DNA from: CAILZL01 sp049840395
GTDB lineage: Bacteria; Pseudomonadota; Gammaproteobacteria; Steroidobacterales; Steroidobacteraceae
Direction of reading: 5' to 3'
NCBI GenBank assembly: GCA_049840395.1
Contig: JASGLD010000005.1
Location: forward strand, 124,001 to 188,000
DNA: 64,000 nucleotides
Shown here: one piece after another, positions 26,264-34,187 of the stretch
Layout: every line of letters begins with the position of its first letter
How positions within the stretch are numbered: the stretch's first letter is position 1
The notes under the pieces: model-generated
What the model was told of the DNA's origin: nothing
The model's database searches: none
Seen by the model: only the letters and a program-made list of their open reading frames with translations
Program-made: the position numbers and the translations under genes

Positions 26264-27991
26264 TCAGCTATTCAATTCGGCTTGCTCGTGAGTATCCGCC
26301 ATGATGGTCTGCCTGCTTCCAGCAGGGAGACCGCGCCACTCGCGCCACCACGCGGCCAGCATTTCCTTCATGATCTGCCGCTTGATGGCGCGGTCGGTCA
26401 AATCGGCATTCGCCCACCACCAACCATCCTGATACATGGCCTGCACCGCACGCAGGATGCGCGCCGCCACTTCGGCAAAATCAGCGTCGCTGTAGTTCAA
26501 GCTGAAAATAAACCGTCCCGTACCCACCCAGCTCAACGCCAGGCCTTCGGCACGCAGATAGAACTGCAACATCCAGTTGTAGCGCGACGCCTGCGTGTAA
26601 CACAGCGTCCATACCGAGGCGAGCTGCGCGACACGTACCGGCAAGCCCGCCGCCTGCAATTGCTGGTTCAACGCTGCAGCGCGCTCATCCCATACCGTGG
26701 CCTGTTGCGCATACAGCTGCTTGATGGGCTCGCCATCCAATGCTTGCAGGAACGCCGCAGCGCTGGCCATTACATAGGGATGCGAATTGAAGGTGCCACG
26801 CGCGAAGCAGATATCGGCTGGACGATCATCACGATAACGCTTCATCAATGCAGCGCGTCCACACAGCGCGCCGATAGGCAATCCGCCACCCAGTGTTTTA
26901 CCGTACGTCACCATATCGGCACGCACACCGAAGTATTCCTGCGCACCGCCGGCGGCCAGGCGGAAGCCGAGAAACACTTCATCGAAGATCAACACGATGC
27001 CGCGTTGCGTACAGACTTCACGCAGCTGTTGCAGCCAGCGTGTGTAGGCAACGCGATCGAAGCCGGCCTGGCGCGCACTGTTCACCAGCGTCGAATCGCC
27101 GGGCGCATTGGCGTTGGGATGCAGGGCCTGCAAGGGATTGACCAACACACAGGCAATATCGGTGCGTGTGCGCAATACATGCAGCGTGTCCGCATCCATT
27201 TCTTTCAACGTATAAGTGTCGCGTGCCGTGCTGGGATTGCCGACCCCCGGCTGCACATCGCCCCACCAGCCGTGATACGCGCCGCAGAAACGCACCAGGT
27301 AACGCTTGCGCGTGTGATAGCGCGCCAACCTCGCGGCCTGCATCACCGCCTCGGTACCGGACATGTGGAACGACACTTCATCCAGCCCGGACAATTCGCA
27401 CAGACGTTTGACGTTGTACGTCAACGTGGGGTGATAGGCGCCCAGCACGGGGCCCAGTTCAGCGGCTTGCTGCACTGCCTGTGCAATGCACTGCTTGTAG
27501 AAGTCATAGCCGAACACATTCACGCCATACGAGCCGGTGAGATCGTAAAACCGGTTGCCGTCCAGATCGGTAACCGTGACACCACTGGACGATTGCAGGA
27601 ACGAACCGCCGCGCAGATGGCGTCGCACCAAGCGACTGAATTGAAACGGCACGCGATAACGCGCAGTGAACTGCAGATCGGAAATGTTCGTCGTCACCGA
27701 ACGCGTGAGTTCGGCGCTCTTGGCGAAGCGAGCAGCATAGACCTCAGACAATCTCATGAAACCGGCACGGCGTTGCTGCGCCACCGAGTCGGGTGCGCCA
27801 TCGGCATTGAAGTAGCGCGCTTCATCGAATTCGTAGAACGGCACCAGCCGGGCAAAACGCCGCGCCATGCGCGAATGCCCCGTCAGCGAAGGATGCTTGG
27901 CTCGCGACAGCTGCAGACGGATGTGGATTTTTCGAATCAGCGCAGCCAGTACCACTGCGCCCGACCAGTAAACAAGAGTATTGGAATTCAC
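26264..27991 (-). CDS. Membrane-anchored class III (PLP-dependent) aminotransferase
   Basis: A 575-residue product, about 130 longer than ordinary class III enzymes. Residues 5-20 are a membrane anchor, followed by a basic ~100-residue extension. The catalytic domain (~130-530) has the PLP-phosphate loop MSGTEAVMQAAR (210-221), D337 in IFDEV and Schiff-base K365 in TYGKTLGGGLPIGA, closest to glutamate-1-semialdehyde aminomutase-like proteins. The substrate is unknown. The start lies 43 bp from divergent psd, so a lipid- or cell-envelope-linked substrate is conceivable. Confidence 0.85.
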   Translation of the reverse strand: MNSNTLVYWSGAVVLAALIRKIHIRLQLSRAKHPSLTGHSRMARRFARLVPFYEFDEARYFNADGAPDSVAQQRRAGFMRLSEVYAARFAKSAELTRSVTTNISDLQFTARYRVPFQFSRLVRRHLRGGSFLQSSSGVTVTDLDGNRFYDLTGSYGVNVFGYDFYKQCIAQAVQQAAELGPVLGAYHPTLTYNVKRLCELSGLDEVSFHMSGTEAVMQAARLARYHTRKRYLVRFCGAYHGWWGDVQPGVGNPSTARDTYTLKEMDADTLHVLRTRTDIACVLVNPLQALHPNANAPGDSTLVNSARQAGFDRVAYTRWLQQLREVCTQRGIVLIFDEVFLGFRLAAGGAQEYFGVRADMVTYGKTLGGGLPIGALCGRAALMKRYRDDRPADICFARGTFNSHPYVMASAAAFLQALDGEPIKQLYAQQATVWDERAAALNQQLQAAGLPVRVAQLASVWTLCYTQASRYNWMLQFYLRAEGLALSWVGTGRFIFSLNYSDADFAEVAARILRAVQAMYQDGWWWANADLTDRAIKRQIMKEMLAAWWREWRGLPAGSRQTIMADTHEQAELNS

Positions 27992-28034
27992 GGCAGACCT
28001 CTGCCTTAACTTAGCGTTTCAATGTGACACCTCC

Positions 28035-28904
28035 ATGACCCTACGCAGCAAACTGATGCGCATCGCCCAGCAGGAAGACCTCAACTTTCTACTCACCAAC
28101 CGCATCCCTCGCCAACTACTGACCCGTTGCATAGGTTGGTTCAGCAAGATCGAACAACCCTGGGTGTGTGCCGCAGCGATTGCGGTGTGGCGGCTGTTCA
28201 CCGATCTGGATTTATCCGATGCCAAACAGCAGCGCTTCAAAAGCCTGCATGATTGCTTCACACGCGAACTGCGCGAGGGCACCCGCACCATCGATACCGA
28301 CCCTATGGTGCTGAGCAGTCCCTGCGATGCGCTGCTCGGCGCTCATGGACGAGTGCAAGATACAGAGCTGCTGCAGGCCAAGGGCTTTCCGTACACGCTG
28401 ATGGATCTGCTTGGCGATGAAGAGCTGGTTGACCACTACCGCAACGGAACCTATGTGACACTACGGCTGACTTCCAGCATGTATCACCGCTTTCATGCGC
28501 CCTATGCCTGCCGCGTAAGTCAGGTGAACTACATTTCCGGCGACACCTGGAACGTCAATCCGATTGCGCTACGTCGCGTTGAGAAATTGTTCTGCAAGAA
28601 TGAACGGGCCGTCATTCAAACGCATCTTGAGCCATCCGGCGCGCTAATTACCTTAGTGCCGGTAGCCGCGATCTTGGTCGCCAGCATCCGCCTGCACTTT
28701 CTCGATGTGTTGCTGCATCTGAAATATCGTGGTCCCAATCGTATGGACTGCGATGCGCAATTTACCAAGGGTCAGGAGATGGGCTGGTTCCAGCATGGCT
28801 CGACCATCATCGTATTTGCGCCGCCCGGCTTTTCTTTATGCGAGGGCTTGATGGAAGGCCAGTACATTCGCATGGGGCAGGCGCTGCTGCGCATGCCGAG
28901 CTAA
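28035..28904 (+). CDS. psd: Phosphatidylserine decarboxylase proenzyme
   Basis: This pyruvoyl-dependent enzyme forms phosphatidylethanolamine at the inner membrane. The 289-residue product from ATG 28035 retains the self-cleavage triad: Asp in SPCDALLGAHG, His in MYHRFHAPY and the Ser that becomes the pyruvoyl group in QHGSTIIVFA (usually LGST). An in-frame start at 27981 lies in the aminotransferase 5' region and is less likely. It converges with the glycosyltransferase at 28934. Grouping with lipid-remodelling-type genes is noteworthy. Confidence 0.92.
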   Translation: MTLRSKLMRIAQQEDLNFLLTNRIPRQLLTRCIGWFSKIEQPWVCAAAIAVWRLFTDLDLSDAKQQRFKSLHDCFTRELREGTRTIDTDPMVLSSPCDALLGAHGRVQDTELLQAKGFPYTLMDLLGDEELVDHYRNGTYVTLRLTSSMYHRFHAPYACRVSQVNYISGDTWNVNPIALRRVEKLFCKNERAVIQTHLEPSGALITLVPVAAILVASIRLHFLDVLLHLKYRGPNRMDCDAQFTKGQEMGWFQHGSTIIVFAPPGFSLCEGLMEGQYIRMGQALLRMPS

Positions 28905-28933
28905 TGCTCAACTATATTCCGCGAGGAAAGTAT

Positions 28934-29947
28934 TCAATGCGCAATCTGCGCCAGGTTGCCGAAGAACTGTGCAGTAGCATTGGTCCAGGTATATTGCAGC
29001 GCATGTTCACGACAATCCTGTCGATTCAACTGCAGCGCACGCAAGGTCGCGTCGCGTAAATCCTCCGACAGCACACCGGTCACATTGGTTTTAACGACAT
29101 CGATCGGCCCTGTGACTGGATACGCCGCCACCGGCACGCCGCTGGCCATGGCTTCCAGTAACACCAAGCCGAAGGTATCGGTGCGACTGGGAAATACAAA
29201 GACATCAGCCGCCGCAACATGCGCGGCCAGTTCTTCGCCGTACTTGAAACCAACGAAGACAGCGTGCGGATAGCGCTGCTGCAATTCTTCTCGCGCCGGT
29301 CCATCGCCGACCACCACCTGGGTGCCCGGCAAATCCAGCTTGAGGAAGTCTTCGATATTTTTTTCCACAGACACACGCCCCACATACATTGATATGGGTC
29401 TCGGCAGGTCCAACAAGCCGCGCGCGCCGGGTCGAAATAATTCCACATCGACGCCGCGCGACCAGCGCGCAATGTTGGCAAAGCCGCGCGATTCCAACTG
29501 TCGCTGCATACTGGGCGTGGCCACCATGGTGCGCGCCGCCTTGCCGTGAAAATATCGCAACCACGCATAACTCCAGGCCAAAGGAATCGGTGCGCGCGCA
29601 CGCACATACTCCGGGAACTGCGTGTGATAGGAAGTGGTGTAAGGCCAGCTGCGCTGCAGACAGTAACTACGTGCGGCCATGCCCAACGGACCTTCGGTGG
29701 CTATATGCACGTAGTCAGGTCGAAATGCTTGCAAGCGTTGTTGTAGCGAACGTCCAGGACGCCAGGCCAGGCGAATTTCCGGATAGGTAGGACAGGCGAA
29801 ATTGCGGAACATGCCAGGTTCGATCACCTGTACTTCGTGCCCCTGCGCTGCCAACATGGCACGCGTGGTGTTGAGCGTACGCACCACACCATTGGTTTGT
29901 GGATGCCAGGCATCCGTGACAATGCAGATACGCATAACAGCTGACAT
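28934..29947 (-). CDS. Glycosyltransferase family 4 (possible diacylglycerol glycosyltransferase Agt)
   Basis: A 337-residue GT-B enzyme starting MSAVMRICIVTDAWHPQTNG with VVRTL following, a subgroup often paired with a UDP-diacylglucosamine-hydrolase-like phosphoesterase. The donor-binding C-terminal domain has FVFPSRTDTFGLVLLEAMAS, the E-x7-E type motif of GT4. The ATG at 29947 overlaps the last base of the upstream phosphoesterase stop, so the two are translationally coupled. In phosphate-starved bacteria the Agt-PlcP pair replaces phospholipids with glycolipids. That role is inferred from the pairing. Confidence 0.85.
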   Translation of the reverse strand: MSAVMRICIVTDAWHPQTNGVVRTLNTTRAMLAAQGHEVQVIEPGMFRNFACPTYPEIRLAWRPGRSLQQRLQAFRPDYVHIATEGPLGMAARSYCLQRSWPYTTSYHTQFPEYVRARAPIPLAWSYAWLRYFHGKAARTMVATPSMQRQLESRGFANIARWSRGVDVELFRPGARGLLDLPRPISMYVGRVSVEKNIEDFLKLDLPGTQVVVGDGPAREELQQRYPHAVFVGFKYGEELAAHVAAADVFVFPSRTDTFGLVLLEAMASGVPVAAYPVTGPIDVVKTNVTGVLSEDLRDATLRALQLNRQDCREHALQYTWTNATAQFFGNLAQIAH

Positions 29948-30798
29948 CAGGCGGCGTGATCCACCAACAACGGCATCGACATATCGCCGCGCATCACTTC
30001 GGCTTTCTCGGTCCAGCGCAGCAGCGACAGATTGCCGGCATGGTCTTCGATCAGCGTGGTGCAGCTTTCCACCCAGTCGCCATCGTTGCAGTACAACACA
30101 TCATCCAGCTGCGTGATCTCGGCGCGATGGATATGTCCGCAGATGACGCCATCCACACCACGCTTGCGCGCCTCGCTGGACAGCGCACGTTCGTAATTGG
30201 CGATGTATTTCACCGCATCCTTCATGCGATGTTTAAGAAAGGCGGCAACAGACCAATACGAAAAGCCGCAACGACGCCGCACGTTATTGACGTGCCGGTT
30301 CAGCCATAGAATGAAGTCGTAAAGATGATGGCCCACGTAAGAAAGCAACGGGCTGGCTTTGATGACATTGTCGAAGTCATCGCCATGCAGCACCCAGAAA
30401 CGCCGGCCATCGGCAGTCTGATGAATGGCATCCTGCATGATTTCGACATTGCCGAATTGCATCCCTACGTGTTCACGCAGCGGCGCGTCATGATTACCTG
30501 GAATGTAGATGACGCGCGTGCCGTGCTTGGCCTTGCCGAGAATAGTGCGAATGACATTGGTATGCGCCTGCGGCCAGAAGAAGCTGCGCTTCATGCTCCA
30601 CAGATCGACGATGTCGCCCACCAGGTACAGCGTGTCGCATTGCACCGAGTGTAGAAAGTCGAGCAGATATTCGGCGCTGCAGCCGCGCGAGCCCAGATGC
30701 ACATCCGAGATGAACACCGTGCGTACCCGCAACAATGCGGGTTTGCTCTTGCCTGACTTGTCCTGTTTCTGCGATTCCGAAAGACTGGCGGTTTGCAT
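29947..30798 (-). CDS. Metallophosphoesterase, UDP-2,3-diacylglucosamine hydrolase-like (possible PlcP)
   Basis: A calcineurin-like phosphoesterase of 283 residues from ATG 30798; the frame opens further upstream at a TTG. The dinuclear metal site is complete: FISDVHLGS, LVGDIVDLWS, YIPGNHDAPL, VLHGDDFDNV and GHIHRAEI. The family includes LpxH-like proteins and PlcP, the phospholipase C of phosphorus-limited lipid remodelling. Coupling to the GT4 gene favours a PlcP-type role over LpxH, but sequence alone does not settle it. It diverges from dtd. Confidence 0.85.
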   Translation of the reverse strand: MQTASLSESQKQDKSGKSKPALLRVRTVFISDVHLGSRGCSAEYLLDFLHSVQCDTLYLVGDIVDLWSMKRSFFWPQAHTNVIRTILGKAKHGTRVIYIPGNHDAPLREHVGMQFGNVEIMQDAIHQTADGRRFWVLHGDDFDNVIKASPLLSYVGHHLYDFILWLNRHVNNVRRRCGFSYWSVAAFLKHRMKDAVKYIANYERALSSEARKRGVDGVICGHIHRAEITQLDDVLYCNDGDWVESCTTLIEDHAGNLSLLRWTEKAEVMRGDMSMPLLVDHAA

Positions 30799-30979
30799 GC
30801 CCGGTCGGCTCGTCGTTTTGACACTGCCTAATCTGATGCCAAGCCATGTCTCGAATGTTGCAATCCAGCGAAGCTTTCGTGACAGGCGCAGCAAGTGCCG
30901 GTGCGTCAATGCGACCAAGCTATGTCGCTAGGCCCTATTTGTTTTTGACACCCATGACCACGCTGGTCATTCTTCGACC

Positions 30980-31459
30980 ATGATTGCTCTGTTACAACGT
31001 GTCACACAGGCCGCCGTCCACATCGCCGGCGATGAAGTCGGCCGCATCGGCACCGGTTTGCTGGTGCTGGTGGGCGTCGAACGCGGCGATACCACGGTGC
31101 AGGCCAATCGCCTGCTGGAACGATTGCTGGCTTATCGAGTCTTTGCGGATGAGGCCGGCAAGATGAATCTCAGCCTGACCCAGATTGGGGGCGGCTTGTT
31201 ATTGGTGCCGCAGTTCACGCTGGCGGCGGATACCCGGCACGGCAATCGTCCCGGTTTCAGCACCGCCGCTACACCGGCACTGGGACAGGAACTGTTCAAT
31301 TACTTTGTCGACCGGGCACGTGGGCAGCATTCCAGCCTGGCAACCGGCAGATTCGGCGCCGATATGCAGGTTTCACTATGTAATGACGGTCCAGTCACTT
31401 TTTGGCTGCAGGTTGCGCCGCCCGATGCATCAGTGGATGGTAGGGCCGAGACCGCGTAA
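30980..31459 (+). CDS. dtd: D-aminoacyl-tRNA deacylase
   Basis: DTD hydrolyses D-aminoacyl-tRNAs, and glycyl-tRNAAla, in the cytoplasm. The 159-residue product has the canonical fold motifs MIALLQRVTQAAVHI, VPQFTLAADTRHGNRPGFS (the SQFT motif with Pro in place of Ser, frequent in gammaproteobacteria) and the Gly-cisPro motif NDGPVTFWL. The length is slightly above the common 145 because of a short C-terminal tail. It precedes tatA by about 105 bp on the same strand. Confidence 0.96.
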   Translation: MIALLQRVTQAAVHIAGDEVGRIGTGLLVLVGVERGDTTVQANRLLERLLAYRVFADEAGKMNLSLTQIGGGLLLVPQFTLAADTRHGNRPGFSTAATPALGQELFNYFVDRARGQHSSLATGRFGADMQVSLCNDGPVTFWLQVAPPDASVDGRAETA

Positions 31460-31564
31460 GGGCGTCAACTAAGGGTATTAAGTCCCGTTCACATCGCGGT
31501 GCCGTAGCGCCATTTGGCGTATGATCCGGCGGCTGCAAATTCACCCATATCCGGAGGTTTCTCA

Positions 31565-31798
31565 ATGGGCATCGGTTTCAGAGAGTTGATCATCATCCTG
31601 GTCATTGCCCTGCTGGTCTTCGGCACCAAGAAGCTCAAGAACATCGGCTCGGATCTGGGCGGCGCCGTCAAAGGCTTCAAGGACGCGATGAAGGATGGCG
31701 AGGCCAAGGAAGACGCCAAGCAGCTGGGCGCACCCGACGAAAAGGACGCGGACTTTACCGGTTCCGCCGACAAGACCGACAAATCGCACAAAGTCTGA
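31565..31798 (+). CDS. tatA: Twin-arginine translocase subunit TatA
   Basis: A 77-residue product from ATG 31565 behind a clear GGAGG ribosome site. It has a membrane helix (GFRELIIILVIALLVFGTKK), the hinge KLKNIGSDLGGAVKGFKDAM and an acidic/lysine-rich tail, the TatA architecture. TatA polymerises to form the transport pore for folded proteins. It is first of the tatABC operon. An upstream extension of the frame (from 31514) has no ribosome site. Confidence 0.97.
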   Translation: MGIGFRELIIILVIALLVFGTKKLKNIGSDLGGAVKGFKDAMKDGEAKEDAKQLGAPDEKDADFTGSADKTDKSHKV

Positions 31799-31828
31799 GC
31801 CTGGGGCTAATCGGGTACTCGACAGACC

Positions 31829-32302
31829 ATGTTTGAAGTTGGTTTTCAGGAAATTGTTTTAATCGCGTTGCTGGCCCTGATCGTGCTCGGGCCGGAGAAG
31901 CTGCCGAAACTGGCCGCCAAACTCGGCCATTGGACCGGGCGCGCGCGCAGCATGGCGCGCAATCTGCGCCAGCAGCTGGAGAACGAAGTCAGCTACGACG
32001 AGCTGTTGAAACAGAAGCAGGAAGCCGAGGACGCCCTGCGTCGGGCCACCGAAGCACCCATGAATTTCCATCAGGACGTCAGTAACAAAGTGCAAGCGGA
32101 GATTGCGGCCGCCGATACGGAGATTCGCGCTGCAACCAGTATCGAATCGCCACCAGCTGAAGCCGCCGCACCCCACACCGATACGCCAGTAGTCGCCGGT
32201 GCAATCGCTGCTTCAGAACCGGCTCCAACTTCAGATCCTGCTCTAACCACGGGATCTGGCCCAGCGCCCGCTCCTGACAAAGCTGCGGGTTCTTCAACAT
32301 GA
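31829..32302 (+). CDS. tatB: Twin-arginine translocase subunit TatB
   Basis: A 157-residue product starting MFEVGFQEIVLIALLALIVL with the TatB hallmark GPEKLPKLAAKLGHWTGRAR, an amphipathic helix, then a long Ala/Pro-rich variable tail. With TatC it forms the receptor for twin-arginine signal peptides. Its stop overlaps the tatC ATG by four bases (ATGA), indicating coupled synthesis with TatC. Confidence 0.97.
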   Translation: MFEVGFQEIVLIALLALIVLGPEKLPKLAAKLGHWTGRARSMARNLRQQLENEVSYDELLKQKQEAEDALRRATEAPMNFHQDVSNKVQAEIAAADTEIRAATSIESPPAEAAAPHTDTPVVAGAIAASEPAPTSDPALTTGSGPAPAPDKAAGSST

Positions 32303-33090
32303 ACGACCGATCCAATTCCGAGTCCCTGATGGAGGGCTCGCTGATTTCGCATCTGCTGGAATTGCGCGATCGACTGCTGCGCGCCGTGCTGTGCGTGGTG
32401 ATCGTGTTCCTGCCCTGCGCCTCTTTCCAGAACGATCTGTTCACACTGATCGCCCAACCGCTGATCGAGAAGCTGCCCAAGGGCACCTCGATGATTTCCA
32501 CCAGTCTGACCGCGCCGCTAATGGCGCCGCTCAAGCTGGCAGCGTTGGTGGCCTTGTTCATCAGCATGCCCTATGTGCTGTACCAGATCTGGGCCTTCGT
32601 TTCGCCTGGCCTGTACAAACATGAGAAGCGTTTTGCCGTGCCGCTGCTGGTCTCCAGCGTGCTGCTGTTCTACTGCGGCGCCGCGTTTGCGTACTTCGCA
32701 GTATTTCCGGTGATGTTCGGTTTCCTCACCACTGCGGTGCCCACCGGCATTGTGATGATGCCGGACATGACGCTGTACATGGACTTCGCCGCCATGTTGA
32801 TCTTCGCCTTCGGCGCCGCGTTCGAAATTCCCATCGCCACCTTCCTGCTGGTATGGACCGGATTGGTCAAACTGCGCCAACTCACCCAGAACCGCGGCTA
32901 TGTATTGATCGTGGTGTTCATCATCGCCGCCATTCTGACCCCCACCACCGACCCGCTGTCGCAAAGCATGATGGCCGGTCCCATGTACCTGCTGTACGAA
33001 CTGGGCATCATCTTTTCGCGCATCTTCCTCAAGGACAAGATTGCGCAGCAGGAAAAAGAGGCGGCTGAAGAAGCGGCCAGCGGCGATTGA
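32299..33090 (+). CDS. tatC: Twin-arginine translocase subunit TatC
   Basis: A 263-residue membrane protein with six helices that recognises the twin-arginine motif. Conserved features include the cytoplasmic N-terminus EGSLISHLLELRDRLLRAV, YQIWAFVSPGLYKHEKRF and the FAFGAAFEIPIATFLLVWTG region, where the conserved membrane-facing Glu follows FGAAF. The C-terminal tail is charged (KDKIAQQEKEAAEEAASGD). It is last in the tat operon and is followed by two overlapping candidate stem-loops (33098-33127). Confidence 0.97.
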   Translation: MNDRSNSESLMEGSLISHLLELRDRLLRAVLCVVIVFLPCASFQNDLFTLIAQPLIEKLPKGTSMISTSLTAPLMAPLKLAALVALFISMPYVLYQIWAFVSPGLYKHEKRFAVPLLVSSVLLFYCGAAFAYFAVFPVMFGFLTTAVPTGIVMMPDMTLYMDFAAMLIFAFGAAFEIPIATFLLVWTGLVKLRQLTQNRGYVLIVVFIIAAILTPTTDPLSQSMMAGPMYLLYELGIIFSRIFLKDKIAQQEKEAAEEAASGD

Positions 33091-33154
33091 TGAATTTGCA
33101 GCACTAACCGACGTGCTGCCCGGTTAGCCTCTTCGGTTTCAAGCAAGGACGGCC

Positions 33155-33631
33155 ATGCAAGGCTTGAACATCGACTATCTTTGCCGCTATCCGCAATTCA
33201 TCCCGGCATTGGCGAATTTTTCCTACCAGGAATGGTTGCCGGTCTATCGGCAACATGGGAAGGACTACCAGGCAGCCCTGCATTCCTACGCACAACGCAT
33301 CAACACCGACTCGCTACCGCTGGCTTTAGTGGTCACGCTGAACGGCGAACTGCTGGGCAGCGGTTCGCTCAAGCTGCACGACATTGAAAGTCGTCGCGAT
33401 CTTGGGCCGTGGTTAGGCGGCATGTATGTCGTAGAACAATGGCGCGGCCGCGGCATCGGCACTCTGCTGCTCGAACACCTGCTGTCGGAAGCAGCACGTC
33501 TGAAACTCGAGTCGCTATACCTGTGGACAGCATCGGCACAGGGTTGGTATGCGCGTCACGGCTGGCATCAATATGAACAGTTGGATTACTGTGGCTACCA
33601 AGGTGTGCTAATGCATCGGACTATTTATTGA
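33155..33631 (+). CDS. GNAT-family N-acetyltransferase
   Basis: A 158-residue acetyltransferase fold. The acetyl-CoA loop is GRGIGTLLLEHLLSEAARL, preceded by the beta-4 segment LGPWLGGMYVVEQW. The C-terminal strand has LYLWTASAQGWYARHGWHQY, typical of the small-molecule GNATs. The substrate is unknown. One base separates its stop from the next GNAT gene, so the two are co-expressed. Confidence 0.88.
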   Translation: MQGLNIDYLCRYPQFIPALANFSYQEWLPVYRQHGKDYQAALHSYAQRINTDSLPLALVVTLNGELLGSGSLKLHDIESRRDLGPWLGGMYVVEQWRGRGIGTLLLEHLLSEAARLKLESLYLWTASAQGWYARHGWHQYEQLDYCGYQGVLMHRTIY

Positions 33632-33632
33632 T

Positions 33633-34052
33633 ATGACTCCTCACTTCGTCGACTCGTTAAACGAGCAACAAACACAGCAACTGCACCAGCTTTACCAACA
33701 GGCCTGGTGGTCGGCAGGACGCACGCTACCCGAGGTACAACGGCTGTTGAGCGGCGGCAGTCTGGTGTTCGCCGCTCTGGATACTCAAGACCAACTCATC
33801 GCCTTCTCCCGCGTGCTCACCGATGGCGTGTACAAGGCCTTTATCTTCGATGTCATCGTGGCCCAGGATTACCAGGGCACGGGGCTTGGCAAACAATTGT
33901 TAGAACGCATCATCAGCGACCCACGTGTGCGTAATATCAAACATCTGGAACTGTACTGCCTGCCCGAACTCATCCCTTTCTATGAGCGCTGGGGATTTGG
34001 CACCGACATCGCCGGCATGCAATTGATGCGTCGGCAAGCCCACCCGCTTTAA
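33633..34052 (+). CDS. GNAT-family N-acetyltransferase
   Basis: A 139-residue GNAT. Residues ~50-75 form the LIAFSRVLTDGVYKAFIFDV strand pair, followed by the acetyl-CoA motif QDYQGTGLGKQLLERIISD and the late LYCLPELIPFYERWGFGTD. The compact size and motif spacing match uncharacterised YjaB/ElaA-like acetyltransferases. It lies immediately behind another GNAT gene, and the two show little sequence similarity beyond the fold. The substrate is not deducible. Confidence 0.88.
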   Translation: MTPHFVDSLNEQQTQQLHQLYQQAWWSAGRTLPEVQRLLSGGSLVFAALDTQDQLIAFSRVLTDGVYKAFIFDVIVAQDYQGTGLGKQLLERIISDPRVRNIKHLELYCLPELIPFYERWGFGTDIAGMQLMRRQAHPL

Positions 34053-34187
34053 CCGCATTAGAACAAGCTGTATATATAGCGCCCAGGATGCGGCGCATAG
34101 GGAATGCCCGCGTGCATGGACTGCGATGCCTTTAGCCGACCAAGACCGGACCGTATCGTCAGACCCTTTGGATAGAACCCAATTACC

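Noticed and set aside
26282..28009. A 575-codon open frame on the plus strand opposite the class III aminotransferase
   Set aside because: It is the antisense of a well-supported gene with PLP motifs. Its product is Arg/His/Gln-rich without recognisable domains, as expected from codon-bias shadowing.
30799..30980. PHO box upstream of the PlcP-like gene
   Set aside because: One CTGTCAC half-site is visible on the minus strand, but no second half at the required spacing, so phosphate control is not supported from sequence.
33098..33127. H-type RNA pseudoknot after tatC
   Set aside because: Both stems could only form together with connecting loops of 0-1 base, too short to span a 7-bp helix. 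Alternative hairpins are more realistic.
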